The notes under the pieces: generated by a model | Database searches by the model: none | What the model saw: the letters and a program-made list of their open reading frames with translations, nothing else | Told to the model about the DNA's origin: nothing | In this document: piece after piece, positions 34,744-44,626 of the stretch | Numbering within the stretch: the first letter of the stretch is position 1 | How the letters are laid out: each line of letters opens with the position of its first letter | Position numbers and translations under genes: made by a program | Origin: Cupriavidus basilensis | GTDB lineage: Bacteria; Pseudomonadota; Gammaproteobacteria; Burkholderiales; Burkholderiaceae | Length of the DNA: 64,000 bases | Assembly (NCBI RefSeq): GCF_008801925.2 | Contig: NZ_CP062803.1 | Location: forward strand, 3,534,001 to 3,598,000 | Reading direction: 5' to 3'

Positions 34744-36792
34744 ATGCTTTATAGTCCCGATGCAATTCGTACCGTCGCCCTGCTGGGGCACGCGGGGTGC
34801 GGCAAGACCTCCCTGGTGGAGGCGCTGCTGCACAAGGGAGGTGCGCTGCACATGCCCGGCAGCGTGGAGCGCGGCACCACGGTCTGCGATTTTGATCCGC
34901 TGGAGCGCAAGTACCACCACTCGCTCACCACCGCGGTGGCCCACCTCCACTATCGCGATACCCGCATCTACCTGCTGGACACGCCCGGCTACCCCGATTT
35001 CTCTGGGCTGTCGATGAGCGCCCTGGCGGCGGTGGAGACGGCGGCCATCGTCATCAATGCGCAGACGGGCATCGAGATGACGACCCGGCGCATGATGGGC
35101 TGGGCGCAGGCGCGCAAGTTGTGCCGGATGATCGTGGTCAACGGCATCGACAAGGAGAAGGTGGATCTGCCCAAGCTGCTGGCGGATATCCAGGAGGCGT
35201 TTGGCAAGGAGTGCTTGCCGATCAACCTGCCGGCGGGGCGCGGCGGTGAGGTGGTGGATTGCTTCTTTAACCCGGCGGGCGAGGCGGATTTCCTGTCGGT
35301 GGCGTCGGCGCACGAGGCGCTGGTGGATCAGGTGGTGGAGATCGATCCGAAGCTGATGGAGTTGTATCTGGAGCAGGGCGAGCAGATTGCGCCGGAGCAG
35401 TTGCATGCGCCGTTCGAGCGGGCGCTGCGCGAGGGCCACCTGGTGCCGATCTGCTTTACCTCGGCGGCCAGCGGGGCTGGTGTCACGGAGCTGCTTGATG
35501 TGTTTGTGCGCTTGCTGCCGAACCCGGCCGAGGGCAATCCGCCGTTGTTTTACCGTGATGCGGGCGAGCGCCAGGTGGCGATTCGCGCGGAGCCGGTGCC
35601 GGACAAGCATGTGCTGGCGCATGTCTTCAAGATCACGATGGATCCGTATCTGGGCAAGATGGCTGTGTTCCGCATCCACCAGGGCACGGTCACGCGTGAC
35701 AGCCTGCTGTTTATCGGCGATGCGCGCCAGCCGTTCAAGGTGGCGCATCTGTTGATGCTGCAGGGCAAGGAGCGGGTTGAGGTGCCGCAGGCCGGGCCGG
35801 GCGATATCTGCGCCGTGGCCAAGATCGACGAGATCGCCTTTGATGCCGTGCTGCATGATGCCAGCGAGGATGGCAACATCCACCTGACCCCGCTTGACTT
35901 CCCCACCCCGATCTACGGCCTGGCGATCGAGCCGGCGCGCCGCGGCAACGAGCAGCGCTTGTCGGAGGTCCTGCAGAAGCTTGGCGCGGAAGACCCTTGC
36001 CTGCGCATCGAGCACCCGGCGGGCACCAATGAGACGGTGATGCTTGGTCTGGGCGAGCTGCAACTGCGCTGCGCGCTGGAGCGGCTGACCGGCCAGTACA
36101 AGCTGGAGGTGGTGACGCGGCCGCCGAAGATCGCTTATCGCGAAACCATCGGCGGCAAGGCGGAGGGGCATCATCGCCACAAGAAGCAGACGGGCGGTGC
36201 CGGCCAGTTCGGCGAGGTGCAGCTGCGCGTGGAGCCGCTGCCACGCGGCGCGGGCTTCGAGTTTGTGGATGCGGTCAAGGGTGGCGCGATTCCGGGCCAG
36301 TTCATTCCCGCCGTGGAAAAGGGCATCCGCCAAGTGCTTGAGTGCGGGCCGCTGGCGGGCTTTCCGATGCAGGACGTGCGCGTGACCGTGTTCGATGGCA
36401 AGAGCCATTCGGTGGATTCAAAGGAGGTGGCGTTCGCGGCGGCGGGGCGCAAGGCCTTTATCGAGGCCGTGCTCAAGGCGCGGCCGAGCGTGCTGGAGCC
36501 GATCGTGGATATCGAGGTGACGATGCCCGAAGCGGCAATGGGCGACATCATCAGCGACCTTTCCGCCAAGCGCGGCCAGGTGCGTGGCACGCGCACCGCG
36601 GCGGGCAATAGCGTGCTGGTGGCGGGACAGGTTCCTTTGTCCGAGTTGAACGACTACCAGTCGCGCCTGAACAGCATCACAGGCGGCCACGGCAACTACA
36701 CGATCCAACTCAGTCACTACGAAGCCGTGCCGCCCGCCCAGCAGCAGGTGATGGCGTCGCAGCATAAGGCGCATGGCAACGGCGTGGATTGA
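34744..36792 (+). CDS. Elongation factor G-like GTPase
   Basis: A 682-aa five-domain translational GTPase of the EF-G-like group. It has a P-loop GHAGCGKTSLVEALL, DTPGYPDFSGLSMSAL (G3) and VVNGIDKEKVDL in the G4 position, where NKxD is usual. Domain II lies around residues 285-375, and domains III-V (KKQTGGAGQFGEVQLRVEP in IV) follow. Switch I is also atypical (FDPLERKYHHSLTT). Relatives lack a clear elongation role; ribosome rescue, recycling or stress translation is possible. The ATG at 34744 is not crowded by other genes. Confidence 0.85.
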   Translation: MLYSPDAIRTVALLGHAGCGKTSLVEALLHKGGALHMPGSVERGTTVCDFDPLERKYHHSLTTAVAHLHYRDTRIYLLDTPGYPDFSGLSMSALAAVETAAIVINAQTGIEMTTRRMMGWAQARKLCRMIVVNGIDKEKVDLPKLLADIQEAFGKECLPINLPAGRGGEVVDCFFNPAGEADFLSVASAHEALVDQVVEIDPKLMELYLEQGEQIAPEQLHAPFERALREGHLVPICFTSAASGAGVTELLDVFVRLLPNPAEGNPPLFYRDAGERQVAIRAEPVPDKHVLAHVFKITMDPYLGKMAVFRIHQGTVTRDSLLFIGDARQPFKVAHLLMLQGKERVEVPQAGPGDICAVAKIDEIAFDAVLHDASEDGNIHLTPLDFPTPIYGLAIEPARRGNEQRLSEVLQKLGAEDPCLRIEHPAGTNETVMLGLGELQLRCALERLTGQYKLEVVTRPPKIAYRETIGGKAEGHHRHKKQTGGAGQFGEVQLRVEPLPRGAGFEFVDAVKGGAIPGQFIPAVEKGIRQVLECGPLAGFPMQDVRVTVFDGKSHSVDSKEVAFAAAGRKAFIEAVLKARPSVLEPIVDIEVTMPEAAMGDIISDLSAKRGQVRGTRTAAGNSVLVAGQVPLSELNDYQSRLNSITGGHGNYTIQLSHYEAVPPAQQQVMASQHKAHGNGVD

Positions 36793-36936
36793 TGGGTTGC
36801 CGGGATGCCGCGATGCCGCGATACGGGAATGAGCATGGCGGTGAAGACTGCCGGGCTTGCGCGATGGCTCGGCTGTCTTCTGCCGTGCCCTGCCCTTGCG
36901 GCGTTGCATGTCCGGGCGGGCCGCCTCCTTCAGCCA
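36793..36936. other. Gap between convergent genes
   Basis: 144 bases with a short imperfect tandem repeat near 36800-36825 (GATGCCGC units). No terminator is obvious. Confidence 0.35.
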
Positions 36937-39879
36937 CTAGATCGTGACGCAAGCCTGGCTGCCCTGCCGTTTCTCGAGATCCGGCCAGACCAGGCCCTCG
37001 AACTGCTCCGGCGGAACCGGCTGGGAGTACAAAAAGCCCTGGGCGAAATCACAACCCACGGCGATGAGGAAATCGCGCTGCTCGGTTGTCTCCACCCCCT
37101 CGGCAATTACCTTCAATCCCAGCTTGTGCGCCAGCATGACCATGGCTTCGCAAAGCGCCTGATTGTCGCCGTCGGAGCCCAGGTTCTGCACGAATGAGCG
37201 GTCGATCTTGAGGTAATCGATGTCAAAGCGCTTGAGATAGGCCAGGGACGAGTAACCGGTGCCGAAGTCGTCGATCGAGATGCCGATGCCGGCGTCACGG
37301 AAGGTCAGCAGCTTCTCGTTCAATTCGGCGTCCAGTAGCAGGCCCTCGGTGATTTCCACCACAACGCTCTGCCCGGGCATCCCTTCCCGCATGAGATAGT
37401 CGGACCATTGCGTACAGACCTGGCCGTCTTGCCGGATCTGCATGGGTGACATGTTGACGCTGATCTGGAAAAACGGGTGGAAGCGGCCGCGCCATTGACG
37501 GGCCTGATGCACGGCTTGCTTGAACACCCAATCCCCGATTGGCACGATGAGCCCCGTGTCTTCGGCCAGGGGAATGAAGTCCAGCGGACTGATGGTGCCG
37601 CGCTCGGGGTGCAGCCAGCGGATCAGTGCCTCGGCCTTGCGGATTTCCCCGGTGGCCAGGTCGACGATGGGTTGGTAGTAGACCTTGAACTGTCCGCCAG
37701 GCAGGGCGGCACGCAGATCGCTGGTGAGACGCAGGCGCTTTTCTGCCGCTACGCGCAGGTCGGGCGTGAAGTAGCTGAAGCGGTTGCGCCCGGCGTTCTT
37801 GGCCGCGTACATGGCCTGGTCGGCATTCTTGAAAAGGACGTCCAGTTCGCTGGTGTCGTCGGGGTAAAGCGTGACGCCGACGCTGGCGGAAATGAAAGCC
37901 TCATCCGCGCCAAGCGCGAAGGGCTCGGCCAGCTTGTGGATGATGGCCTTTGCGATGCGCTCAATGCTTTTGGTATCGCCCGTGTTGGGCAAAATGACGG
38001 TGAACTCGTCACCGCCAAGGCGAGCGACGATGTCCGTTTCGCGCACGCACGAAATGATGCGCCTGGCTGCCTCGATCAGCAGGATGTCGCCTGTGTCGTG
38101 TCCCAGGGAGTCATTGACCTCCTTGAAGCGATCCAGGTCGATCAGCATCAAGGCCATATGCTGCCGGGAGCGATCCGCGATGCTGGCTTCGTGCTCGAGA
38201 CGGCTGTGAAACATCTGGCGATTCGGCAGATGGGTCAGCGCATCGAAATTGGCCTGTTTCCAGATGGTGGCCTCGAACGCCATCCGGTCCGATAGATCAC
38301 GGCCCACGGCCAGCACCGAGTTCACCTTGCCCGAGCGGTCGATCTCCGGCGTCAGGCGGATATGGGTGCAATGTTCCTGCCCATCCCTGCTGAGCCATCG
38401 CAGCTCCATTTGCCCACTTTTTCCGCTTGCAATGGTTTCGGCGATCTTTTCCTCGTAGAGCAGCGCATTGGCGCCACCGGGGACTTCCGAGGGCCGTTTG
38501 CCGAGCGATTCGGCCAGGCTGCACCCTGCCGAGTTGCAGAAGGCGGGATTAGCGTAAGTGCGGCGCAGGTCGCGGTCGTAGCGGGTAATGGTGTCCGGCG
38601 AGTTCTCGATCAACGTGCGCGACTCCTGCTCCCGGGTGACGAGTTCCGCGGTTCGCTCGTCGACGGTATGCTCCAGGGAGGCGTTGATCTCGTTGATCTT
38701 CTGGATTTTTTGCTTGATAGCCCCGCTCATTCTTTCAAAACACTGCGCGAGCCAGTCTAGTTCGTCCTTGCCGCCGGCATCCGTGCGCGCCAGCGCCTGC
38801 GCCTCGGCGCCCGCGTCGTTGCCGGTGTCGTGCATCTTTCGCACCAGCTCTTTGAGTGGTGCCGAAATGCTGTGGGAAATAAAGTAGGCCAGGAAGATCG
38901 AGAGCAGGAAACCCAAGATGCCAACCAGTACGATCTGATTGCGCACGGACTGTGCCTCCGCCATCAGCTTCTTCTCAGGGATTGTGCTGACCACGATCCA
39001 TGTCGTGCCGGGAATGCCCGTGTACGCGGCCAGGTAGCGCCCCTCGCGCTTGCCCTCGAAGTCGACGAACCCGCTCGGCTCCCCGTTTAGCGTGTTGTTC
39101 GCGATTCTCTTGATCAGGTCAGGCTCGGCTGTCCCATCGGTGTTGGTGGAGATGCCGTCGGTGCGGACAACCAGCTTGTGGCTGCTGGCATCGAGCACGT
39201 AGATCTCCGTTCCGCTTCCCAAGGCGACGTCATTGAACATGGTCGAGAAATAGCCGGGGCGAATGACCAGGACCAGGTTGCCGATGCGCTGGTTGTTGCT
39301 CTTGCCGATGATGGCACGCACCATCCCGAGGTTTTGTTGTCCGGCGCCGTTGTCGTAGCTGCCCCAGTAAGCCCGGCCATTGCGCTCGGGCGCCTGCTTG
39401 ACCAGGTGCATGACACCCCGTGTCAGTTGCGCGAACGCCTGGGTATCCATGATCCGGTTGTTCTTGTCGAGCAGATACTTCTGGTTGATGAAGTCAGCCG
39501 ATCCGTAGTGCTGCAGCAGCAGCCGGGTCATATCCTGGCGCGCCTCGTTCTGCTCCTTTGCGCTGCCATTGACCACGTTGGTCAGCGCATTTTGAACGCG
39601 ATCCGACAGGACAAGAAGGCTGCTTTCCGTCTCGACCTGCTCCATGCGCAGCGAGATGTTCTTGGATACTTGCTTGACCATCTCTTTGGAGAAGATCTCC
39701 GCCTTCTCCTTGATCGCGGCGGTGGACTCCACGTACGAGATGTAGCCCGAAATCAGTATCGGTATCAGCGACAGCAGGCTGAACGCGGTCATCAGCCGGT
39801 AGCGGATTTCGACACGGCGCAGCAGGTCCAGCGAGAGATAGGCGAAGGCGCTTCGCAGCGAACCTGTGATTGAGCTCAT
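36937..39879 (-). CDS. Membrane GGDEF-EAL protein with Cache and PAS sensors
   Basis: A 980-aa c-di-GMP enzyme. In order: a transmembrane helix (LMTAFSLLSLIPILISGYI), a periplasmic dCache-like sensor (about residues 50-310), a second helix (VLVGILGFLLSIFLAYFI), a HAMP region, PAS, GGDEF (ARLGGDEFTVIL, intact A-site) and EAL (KAEALIRWLHPE, DDFGTGYSSLAYLK, with ITEG and KIDRSF). Both catalytic domains look active, so the direction depends on signals. It overlaps the upstream binding-protein stop by ATGA. Confidence 0.93.
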   Translation of the reverse strand: MSSITGSLRSAFAYLSLDLLRRVEIRYRLMTAFSLLSLIPILISGYISYVESTAAIKEKAEIFSKEMVKQVSKNISLRMEQVETESSLLVLSDRVQNALTNVVNGSAKEQNEARQDMTRLLLQHYGSADFINQKYLLDKNNRIMDTQAFAQLTRGVMHLVKQAPERNGRAYWGSYDNGAGQQNLGMVRAIIGKSNNQRIGNLVLVIRPGYFSTMFNDVALGSGTEIYVLDASSHKLVVRTDGISTNTDGTAEPDLIKRIANNTLNGEPSGFVDFEGKREGRYLAAYTGIPGTTWIVVSTIPEKKLMAEAQSVRNQIVLVGILGFLLSIFLAYFISHSISAPLKELVRKMHDTGNDAGAEAQALARTDAGGKDELDWLAQCFERMSGAIKQKIQKINEINASLEHTVDERTAELVTREQESRTLIENSPDTITRYDRDLRRTYANPAFCNSAGCSLAESLGKRPSEVPGGANALLYEEKIAETIASGKSGQMELRWLSRDGQEHCTHIRLTPEIDRSGKVNSVLAVGRDLSDRMAFEATIWKQANFDALTHLPNRQMFHSRLEHEASIADRSRQHMALMLIDLDRFKEVNDSLGHDTGDILLIEAARRIISCVRETDIVARLGGDEFTVILPNTGDTKSIERIAKAIIHKLAEPFALGADEAFISASVGVTLYPDDTSELDVLFKNADQAMYAAKNAGRNRFSYFTPDLRVAAEKRLRLTSDLRAALPGGQFKVYYQPIVDLATGEIRKAEALIRWLHPERGTISPLDFIPLAEDTGLIVPIGDWVFKQAVHQARQWRGRFHPFFQISVNMSPMQIRQDGQVCTQWSDYLMREGMPGQSVVVEITEGLLLDAELNEKLLTFRDAGIGISIDDFGTGYSSLAYLKRFDIDYLKIDRSFVQNLGSDGDNQALCEAMVMLAHKLGLKVIAEGVETTEQRDFLIAVGCDFAQGFLYSQPVPPEQFEGLVWPDLEKRQGSQACVTI

Positions 39880-41183
39880 TTGTAGTGCATCTTTGCTTCA
39901 TTCTTGACCGACGCGTCGAGGCGTCTGGCTGCCTGTGCGGGCGTGATCTTCCCGGTCAGCACGTCCTGCATCAATCGATGAAGCTCCTCGATCGAGTTAG
40001 AGGGTAGAACCGAATAGTAGGGGCTGGCGGTGACCGGATAGCGGCTGACCATGTTGGTGTAGTCGACCATCTTCTGATCGCTCGCGAGCGTTCCCGCGCC
40101 TTGCTTGAACGGGGGGATGTTCTGGCGTTTTCTTTGGAGAATGGCGAACCCCTTCCCGGCAATGAATTCGAGAAAACGCGTGGCGGCGGCCTTGTTGGGC
40201 GTGTCGCACACCGCAAACCCGGTTTCGCTGCCGATCACGGGTACCACGCGCTTGCCGGGCGCATTCCAGGGCGGGATGAACACGCCAACCTCGAAAGGGT
40301 TGCCGTGCAGCAAATGGCCAGCCGCCCAACTGCCGTGAAAAGCCATGGCGACCTTGCCCTCCTTGAACAGCCGTATGCCCTCGTCGTAATCCGTCGCCAT
40401 GAAGGCGTCTTGCACGTAGCCGCGTTGCGGCATCAGCGCAATACTGGCAAAGATATCGGCGACCTGAGGCGTGTTCAGGTCCAGCGTGCCATCGCCGATC
40501 TTCTGCTTCCAGGCTGGCTCACGCGCCACCACGTTGTTGGCAAAGCCAAAGCTGAAGGGGCCGTTGCCGAGCATGTTCGGAAAGCCGCCGCTCCACATGA
40601 TGGGGGTGACGCCCGCAAGCTTGAGTTGCTCGCAAACCATCAGGAACTCGTGGAAATTGGTAGGCAGCGCCTTGATCCCAGCCTGCGCGAACAGTGCCTT
40701 GTTGTAGTAGATCAGCGTTGTCGCCACGCCGCCGGAGATGCCAAAGCGCTTGGATTGGCGACTGGTCCAGTCCCCCTTGAGCGGGCTGAGCATGTTGTTC
40801 CATGCCGATGTGGTACTCACGTCTGTCAGGATGCCTTGATCGGCCAACTCTGCCGCATAGGCGTTCGGGTTGACACTCACCAGATCCGGCAGGTTGCCAG
40901 AGGCGATCCGGGGCTTGATGTTCTCCTCGACCGAATTGCCGATCATGAACTGCACATCCACGCGGACGTCTGGATTGAGCTTGCTGAATTGCGCCGCAAT
41001 CTGGAGCATCTCCTCCGGCCAGTCTGGCGCCCATATCAACGCGGTAATGGCGGTCCTGGCGGGCACGGCTGCGCCTGGCGCGGCGTGATCTTGCTGTTGG
41101 CAACCGGGCAAGAACAATAAAAGAAGGCTGACCATGCCCGTTAGCAGGCAGGCAAACCCAATGCGTCGCGCCTGGTGATTCAC
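39876..41183 (-). CDS. Sugar-type ABC substrate-binding lipoprotein
   Basis: A 435-aa extracellular binding protein of the carbohydrate ABC family. The lipobox LLLFLPGC is near residue 27, after an RR-containing start. Family stretches include ITALIWAPDWPEEMLQIAAQ, IASGNLPDLVSVN, LIYYNKALFAQAGIKALP and AFHGSWAAGHLL. The start is GTG (41183). No permease or ATPase gene accompanies it. Instead its last four bases overlap the GGDEF-EAL gene, so it probably presents a ligand to that sensor. Confidence 0.9.
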   Translation of the reverse strand: MNHQARRIGFACLLTGMVSLLLLFLPGCQQQDHAAPGAAVPARTAITALIWAPDWPEEMLQIAAQFSKLNPDVRVDVQFMIGNSVEENIKPRIASGNLPDLVSVNPNAYAAELADQGILTDVSTTSAWNNMLSPLKGDWTSRQSKRFGISGGVATTLIYYNKALFAQAGIKALPTNFHEFLMVCEQLKLAGVTPIMWSGGFPNMLGNGPFSFGFANNVVAREPAWKQKIGDGTLDLNTPQVADIFASIALMPQRGYVQDAFMATDYDEGIRLFKEGKVAMAFHGSWAAGHLLHGNPFEVGVFIPPWNAPGKRVVPVIGSETGFAVCDTPNKAAATRFLEFIAGKGFAILQRKRQNIPPFKQGAGTLASDQKMVDYTNMVSRYPVTASPYYSVLPSNSIEELHRLMQDVLTGKITPAQAARRLDASVKNEAKMHYK

Positions 41184-41581
41184 TTTGCGGATTCGAATTG
41201 GATTAGCCGTGCTTCAGCAGGCACTTTTGACGTACCGCGAAGCGAACCGTTGGCGCTTGCGTCGCGAAAGAACCGATGGCAAGGCATGGCGGCGTCCGGA
41301 CTGCGATCGCTTGCAACGGCATCGACAAGCGTGAATGCGCAGCCAACCCGCATCGGGAAACGCTTACGACGGCTGGGATGCGTATGTTTGGCCATGACAG
41401 CAGATCGGGCGAATTGAGGGGGGCGGTGCCTACACTGCATATCGACAACGAGTGCGAATACTGTACCGGGACAAACCCGAATTTCCCCGCCATGACGCGT
41501 AGTTGCCGGTATCACCAGAGCCAGCATGATAGCCGAATGAGTGCGCCTGACTGGGGATTCAACCGGTGGATTGCTGATTGC
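41184..41581. other. Upstream region of the binding-protein operon
   Basis: About 400 bases without a supported gene, between the LysR gene's end and the lipoprotein start. It should carry the operon's promoter. Confidence 0.45.
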
Positions 41582-42502
41582 TCAATGCCTTGCCACACTT
41601 GCCGCCCCGGGGCCAACGATGCGCAGCGTTTGCACCACCAGCGAAAACGCCGGCGAGGGCTGGCGCCTGCTGGGGTAGTACAGGTGGTAGCCCTCGAATT
41701 TCGGGCACCAGTCCTCCAGCACGCGCACTAGCCGGCCTGCTTCGATATGCTGCGTCAGCTCATCTTCGGGCAGCAGGGTGATGCCCAGCCCGGCCAGCGC
41801 CGCGTCCACCTGGGGCTGCGCGGTGTTGAAGATCAGCTGACCATCGACGCGCACGTTCACCCGGCGGCCTCGGCGCTCGAAATCCCAAACGTACAACCCG
41901 CCTGACGTGGCCATGCGCTGATTGATGCAGCGGTGCGCCGTCAGGTCATTTGGCGTCCTGGGGATGGGGTGGGCTGCAAAATATGCCGGCGAGGCCACCA
42001 CCGCCAGACGCAACGGCGGCCCGATGGGCACGGCAATCATGTCTTTATCGATGGTGTTGCCCAGGCGTACGCCGGCATCGAACCGGTCAGCCACGATGTC
42101 ACGGAAGCCGTAATTCACGTCGAACTCCAGCTTGATGTCCGGATACGCGCGCAGCAGCGGCGTGAGCTTGGGCAGCAAAATGCTGTGCAGCACGTTGTCA
42201 CCGCAGGTGATGCGCACGGTGCCGGCGGGCTTCTCGCGCAATTCGGTCAAGGCATCGAGCTCCGCCTCGATCTCGTCGAAGCGATGGCCGATGGCCTGCA
42301 TCAGCCGTTCGCCCGCTGCGGTTGGTGAAACGCTGCGTGTGGTGCGCGTGAGCAGCCGGATCTGCAACCGCGCCTCCAATCCGCGAATGGTCTGGCTCAG
42401 CGCCGATTGCGTCACACCCAGCACAGCAGCGGCACGGGTGAAGCTGCCTTCGCGCGCCACGGTGACGAAGGCCAAGAGATCGTTGAGGTTGCGTCTGGCC
42501 AC
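41582..42502 (-). CDS. LysR-family regulator
   Basis: A 306-aa protein: LNDLLAFVTVAREGSFTRAA and VTQSALSQTIRGLEARLQI form the winged helix; the effector domain begins near residue 90. The GTG at 42502 (family start ARRNLNDLLAF) has GGGAG 8 bases upstream; the earlier TTG at 42517 gives a less typical start. It is divergent from the MFS exporter and probably controls it. Confidence 0.9.
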   Translation of the reverse strand: MARRNLNDLLAFVTVAREGSFTRAAAVLGVTQSALSQTIRGLEARLQIRLLTRTTRSVSPTAAGERLMQAIGHRFDEIEAELDALTELREKPAGTVRITCGDNVLHSILLPKLTPLLRAYPDIKLEFDVNYGFRDIVADRFDAGVRLGNTIDKDMIAVPIGPPLRLAVVASPAYFAAHPIPRTPNDLTAHRCINQRMATSGGLYVWDFERRGRRVNVRVDGQLIFNTAQPQVDAALAGLGITLLPEDELTQHIEAGRLVRVLEDWCPKFEGYHLYYPSRRQPSPAFSLVVQTLRIVGPGAASVARH

Positions 42503-42623
42503 AGCGCAGTCTCCCAAGGCATATTCAGTAGCCTAGCTTATATCGTATTTAAGTATTCATTAGCTAGTCGCGGTGGCTTGCGTTCGCGAAGATACGGGGC
42601 AAGAGAAAGTCAATTTCAATGCC
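42503..42623. promoter_or_regulatory. Divergent LysR/MFS control region
   Basis: 121 bases between divergent starts, with an AT-rich stretch about 42530-42560. LysR regulators usually bind here (T-N11-A type sites); none was fixed. Confidence 0.45.
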
Positions 42624-43853
42624 ATGACAACGAACGTTTGTACCGCCCCTGCGGGCGAAACCGCCACCCAGCGAGAGGCTGGGGAGCAGCCGGCGTTCTG
42701 GAGCGGCGTCTTTGCGATGACGCTTTGCGTCTTTGCGCTGATCGCCTCGGAATTCATGCCCGTCAGCCTGCTGACGCCCATGGCTGCGGATCTCCATGTC
42801 ACCGAGGGGATGATGGGGCGAGGCATTGCGATCTCCGGCGCATGCGCTGTGGTGACGAGCCTGTTCATTTCCACGCTTGCCGGCAGCATGAATCGCAAGA
42901 CACTGCTGCTGGGGCTGACGGGCGTCATGGCGCTGTCAGGCGCAATCGTCGCGATGGCTTCGGACTATGTCACCTACATGGCCGGCCGTGCGCTCATTGG
43001 CGTGGTCGTGGGCGGATTCTGGTCCATGTCGGCGGCGACAGCCATGCGGCTGGTTCCGGCCAGCCAAGTGCCGCGCGCCTTGGCCATCTTCAATGGCGGC
43101 AACGCCCTGGCCACGGTGGTGGCCGCGCCGCTAGGCAGCTACCTGGGTTCGGTCATTGGATGGCGTGGCGCCTTCTTTTGCCTGGTGCCGGTGGCATTGA
43201 TCGCGCTGGCGTGGCAATGGATCAGCCTGCCTTCCATGCGCGTGGCGCCGCGTAGCGCCGGCTCCAGCTCCGGCAATGTCTTCGCACTATTTCGGAATCC
43301 GGTCGTGACCTTGGGGATGATCGGGGCTGGCCTCTTCTTCATGGGGCAGTTCACGTTGTTCACCTACCTGCGGCCGTTCCTGGAAACGGTGACGCAGGTT
43401 GGCGTATCCGCGCTCTCGCTCATTCTGCTGCTGATCGGTGTGGCAGGCTTCATCGGTACCACGCTCATCGGCACGGTACTCAAGCGGCGCTTCTACCAGA
43501 CGCTGATTGCCATACCGATCTTGATGGCCGCCATCGCCGTGGCATTGGTCGCTTTTGGAGGCTGGGCGACTGCCGTCGTTGCCCTGCTGGGTTTTTGGGG
43601 GCTGGTTGCCACCGCGGCGCCCGTAGGATGGTGGAGCTGGGTGGCCAGGACATTTCCGCAGAACGCTGAGGCCGGCGGCGGGCTGATGGTGGCCGTTGTC
43701 CAGCTGGCCATTGCCATAGGCTCTACCGTGGGGGGCTTGCTGTTCGACAGCAGTGGCTACCAAAGCACCTTCGAAGCGAGCGCAGCCCTGTTGCTGGTCG
43801 CGGCCTTCCTGACTTTTCTGACATCACGCGCGCAGGCGGCGCGGACCGCTTGA
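42624..43853 (+). CDS. MFS exporter (DHA1-type)
   Basis: A 409-aa protein with about 12 transmembrane helices. SEFMPVSLLTPMAADLHVTEG and GMMGRGIAISGACAVV near the start, then AGRALIGVVVGGFWSMSAA, place it with the NepI/AraJ-like drug or nucleoside exporters. ATG 42624 (MTTNVCTAP) begins after a 17-residue open run. The divergent LysR gene suggests inducible export. Confidence 0.87.
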   Translation: MTTNVCTAPAGETATQREAGEQPAFWSGVFAMTLCVFALIASEFMPVSLLTPMAADLHVTEGMMGRGIAISGACAVVTSLFISTLAGSMNRKTLLLGLTGVMALSGAIVAMASDYVTYMAGRALIGVVVGGFWSMSAATAMRLVPASQVPRALAIFNGGNALATVVAAPLGSYLGSVIGWRGAFFCLVPVALIALAWQWISLPSMRVAPRSAGSSSGNVFALFRNPVVTLGMIGAGLFFMGQFTLFTYLRPFLETVTQVGVSALSLILLLIGVAGFIGTTLIGTVLKRRFYQTLIAIPILMAAIAVALVAFGGWATAVVALLGFWGLVATAAPVGWWSWVARTFPQNAEAGGGLMVAVVQLAIAIGSTVGGLLFDSSGYQSTFEASAALLLVAAFLTFLTSRAQAARTA

Positions 43854-44050
43854 TCGATGCGTGGTAACAGCGTTGTCGCTGCGCAAAACCGGTAGTGGGC
43901 GGGTAAGCCCGCCGCGTGCTTCAGCGAAGCGCACGGCAACGTTCTATCCTTTGAGAATGACGTGCCGGACGCATCGCGCGGCCTGGCTGGCATCCTGGCC
44001 ATCAGCACGTTCTGTTCTCAGTCACGGCCCAACAGTACGGCGGTGTCGGC

Positions 44051-44434
44051 ATGAAGCGTGTGTATGCACTGATTGCGACTTGCATCGTGTTGGCTGCCTG
44101 TGTATCAACGGGCGTCGACGTGAAGCCGGAGCAATTATCGAACTTCATTCCCGACTTCTCTACCCTTGACGACGTTACCGCGCAGCTTGGGGCGCCCACC
44201 TCCACGACGACGCTGCGAGACGGATCCACGATATTGATTTACGCCTTCGCGACCTCAAAGCCTCACCCCGAGAGCTTTATTCCGTTCATTGGCCCGCTGT
44301 TTTCAGGCGGTGAGATCCGGTCGTCGACGGTCCTTTTCGAGTTCGACGAGGGTGGGGTCCTCAGGAGCCAGCGCAGGACGACGTCGAGTGGTGCTTCAGG
44401 GTTGAGCGTATTGCCGCCCGGCGCGCTGCCTTGA
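44051..44434 (+). CDS. Small outer-membrane-type lipoprotein (BamE/SmpA-like)
   Basis: A 127-aa protein with a lipobox (CIVLAACVST). The mature part, FIPDFSTLDDVTAQLGAPTS then a strand pair ending STVLFEFDEGGVL, is the BamE/OmlA fold. It may bind the outer membrane or periplasmic partners; as a solitary paralogue it is unlikely to be BamE itself. ATG 44051 has no close strong ribosome site. Confidence 0.75.
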   Translation: MKRVYALIATCIVLAACVSTGVDVKPEQLSNFIPDFSTLDDVTAQLGAPTSTTTLRDGSTILIYAFATSKPHPESFIPFIGPLFSGGEIRSSTVLFEFDEGGVLRSQRRTTSSGASGLSVLPPGALP

Positions 44435-44626
44435 AGCACGTCGACTACCCGGTCACGTAGCAGCAAGGCCGCCCCGGAGCCTGCGGGCTCTGGCACAAGC
44501 GCAAATGCGCGCGCCAGGCCCTGCTGCGTCGCAACACGAAAAACCAACCTTTCGGTGGGCTGCGCATCCGCCTGCGCCTGTTGCAATGTCTCCACCGCCG
44601 ATCACAGGCGGACAGGAGACAACGAC

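Noticed and set aside
34306..36408. Minus-strand open frame of 700 codons
   Set aside because: Antisense to the EF-G-like gene, composed mostly of His, Arg, Leu and Gln; typical GC shadow.
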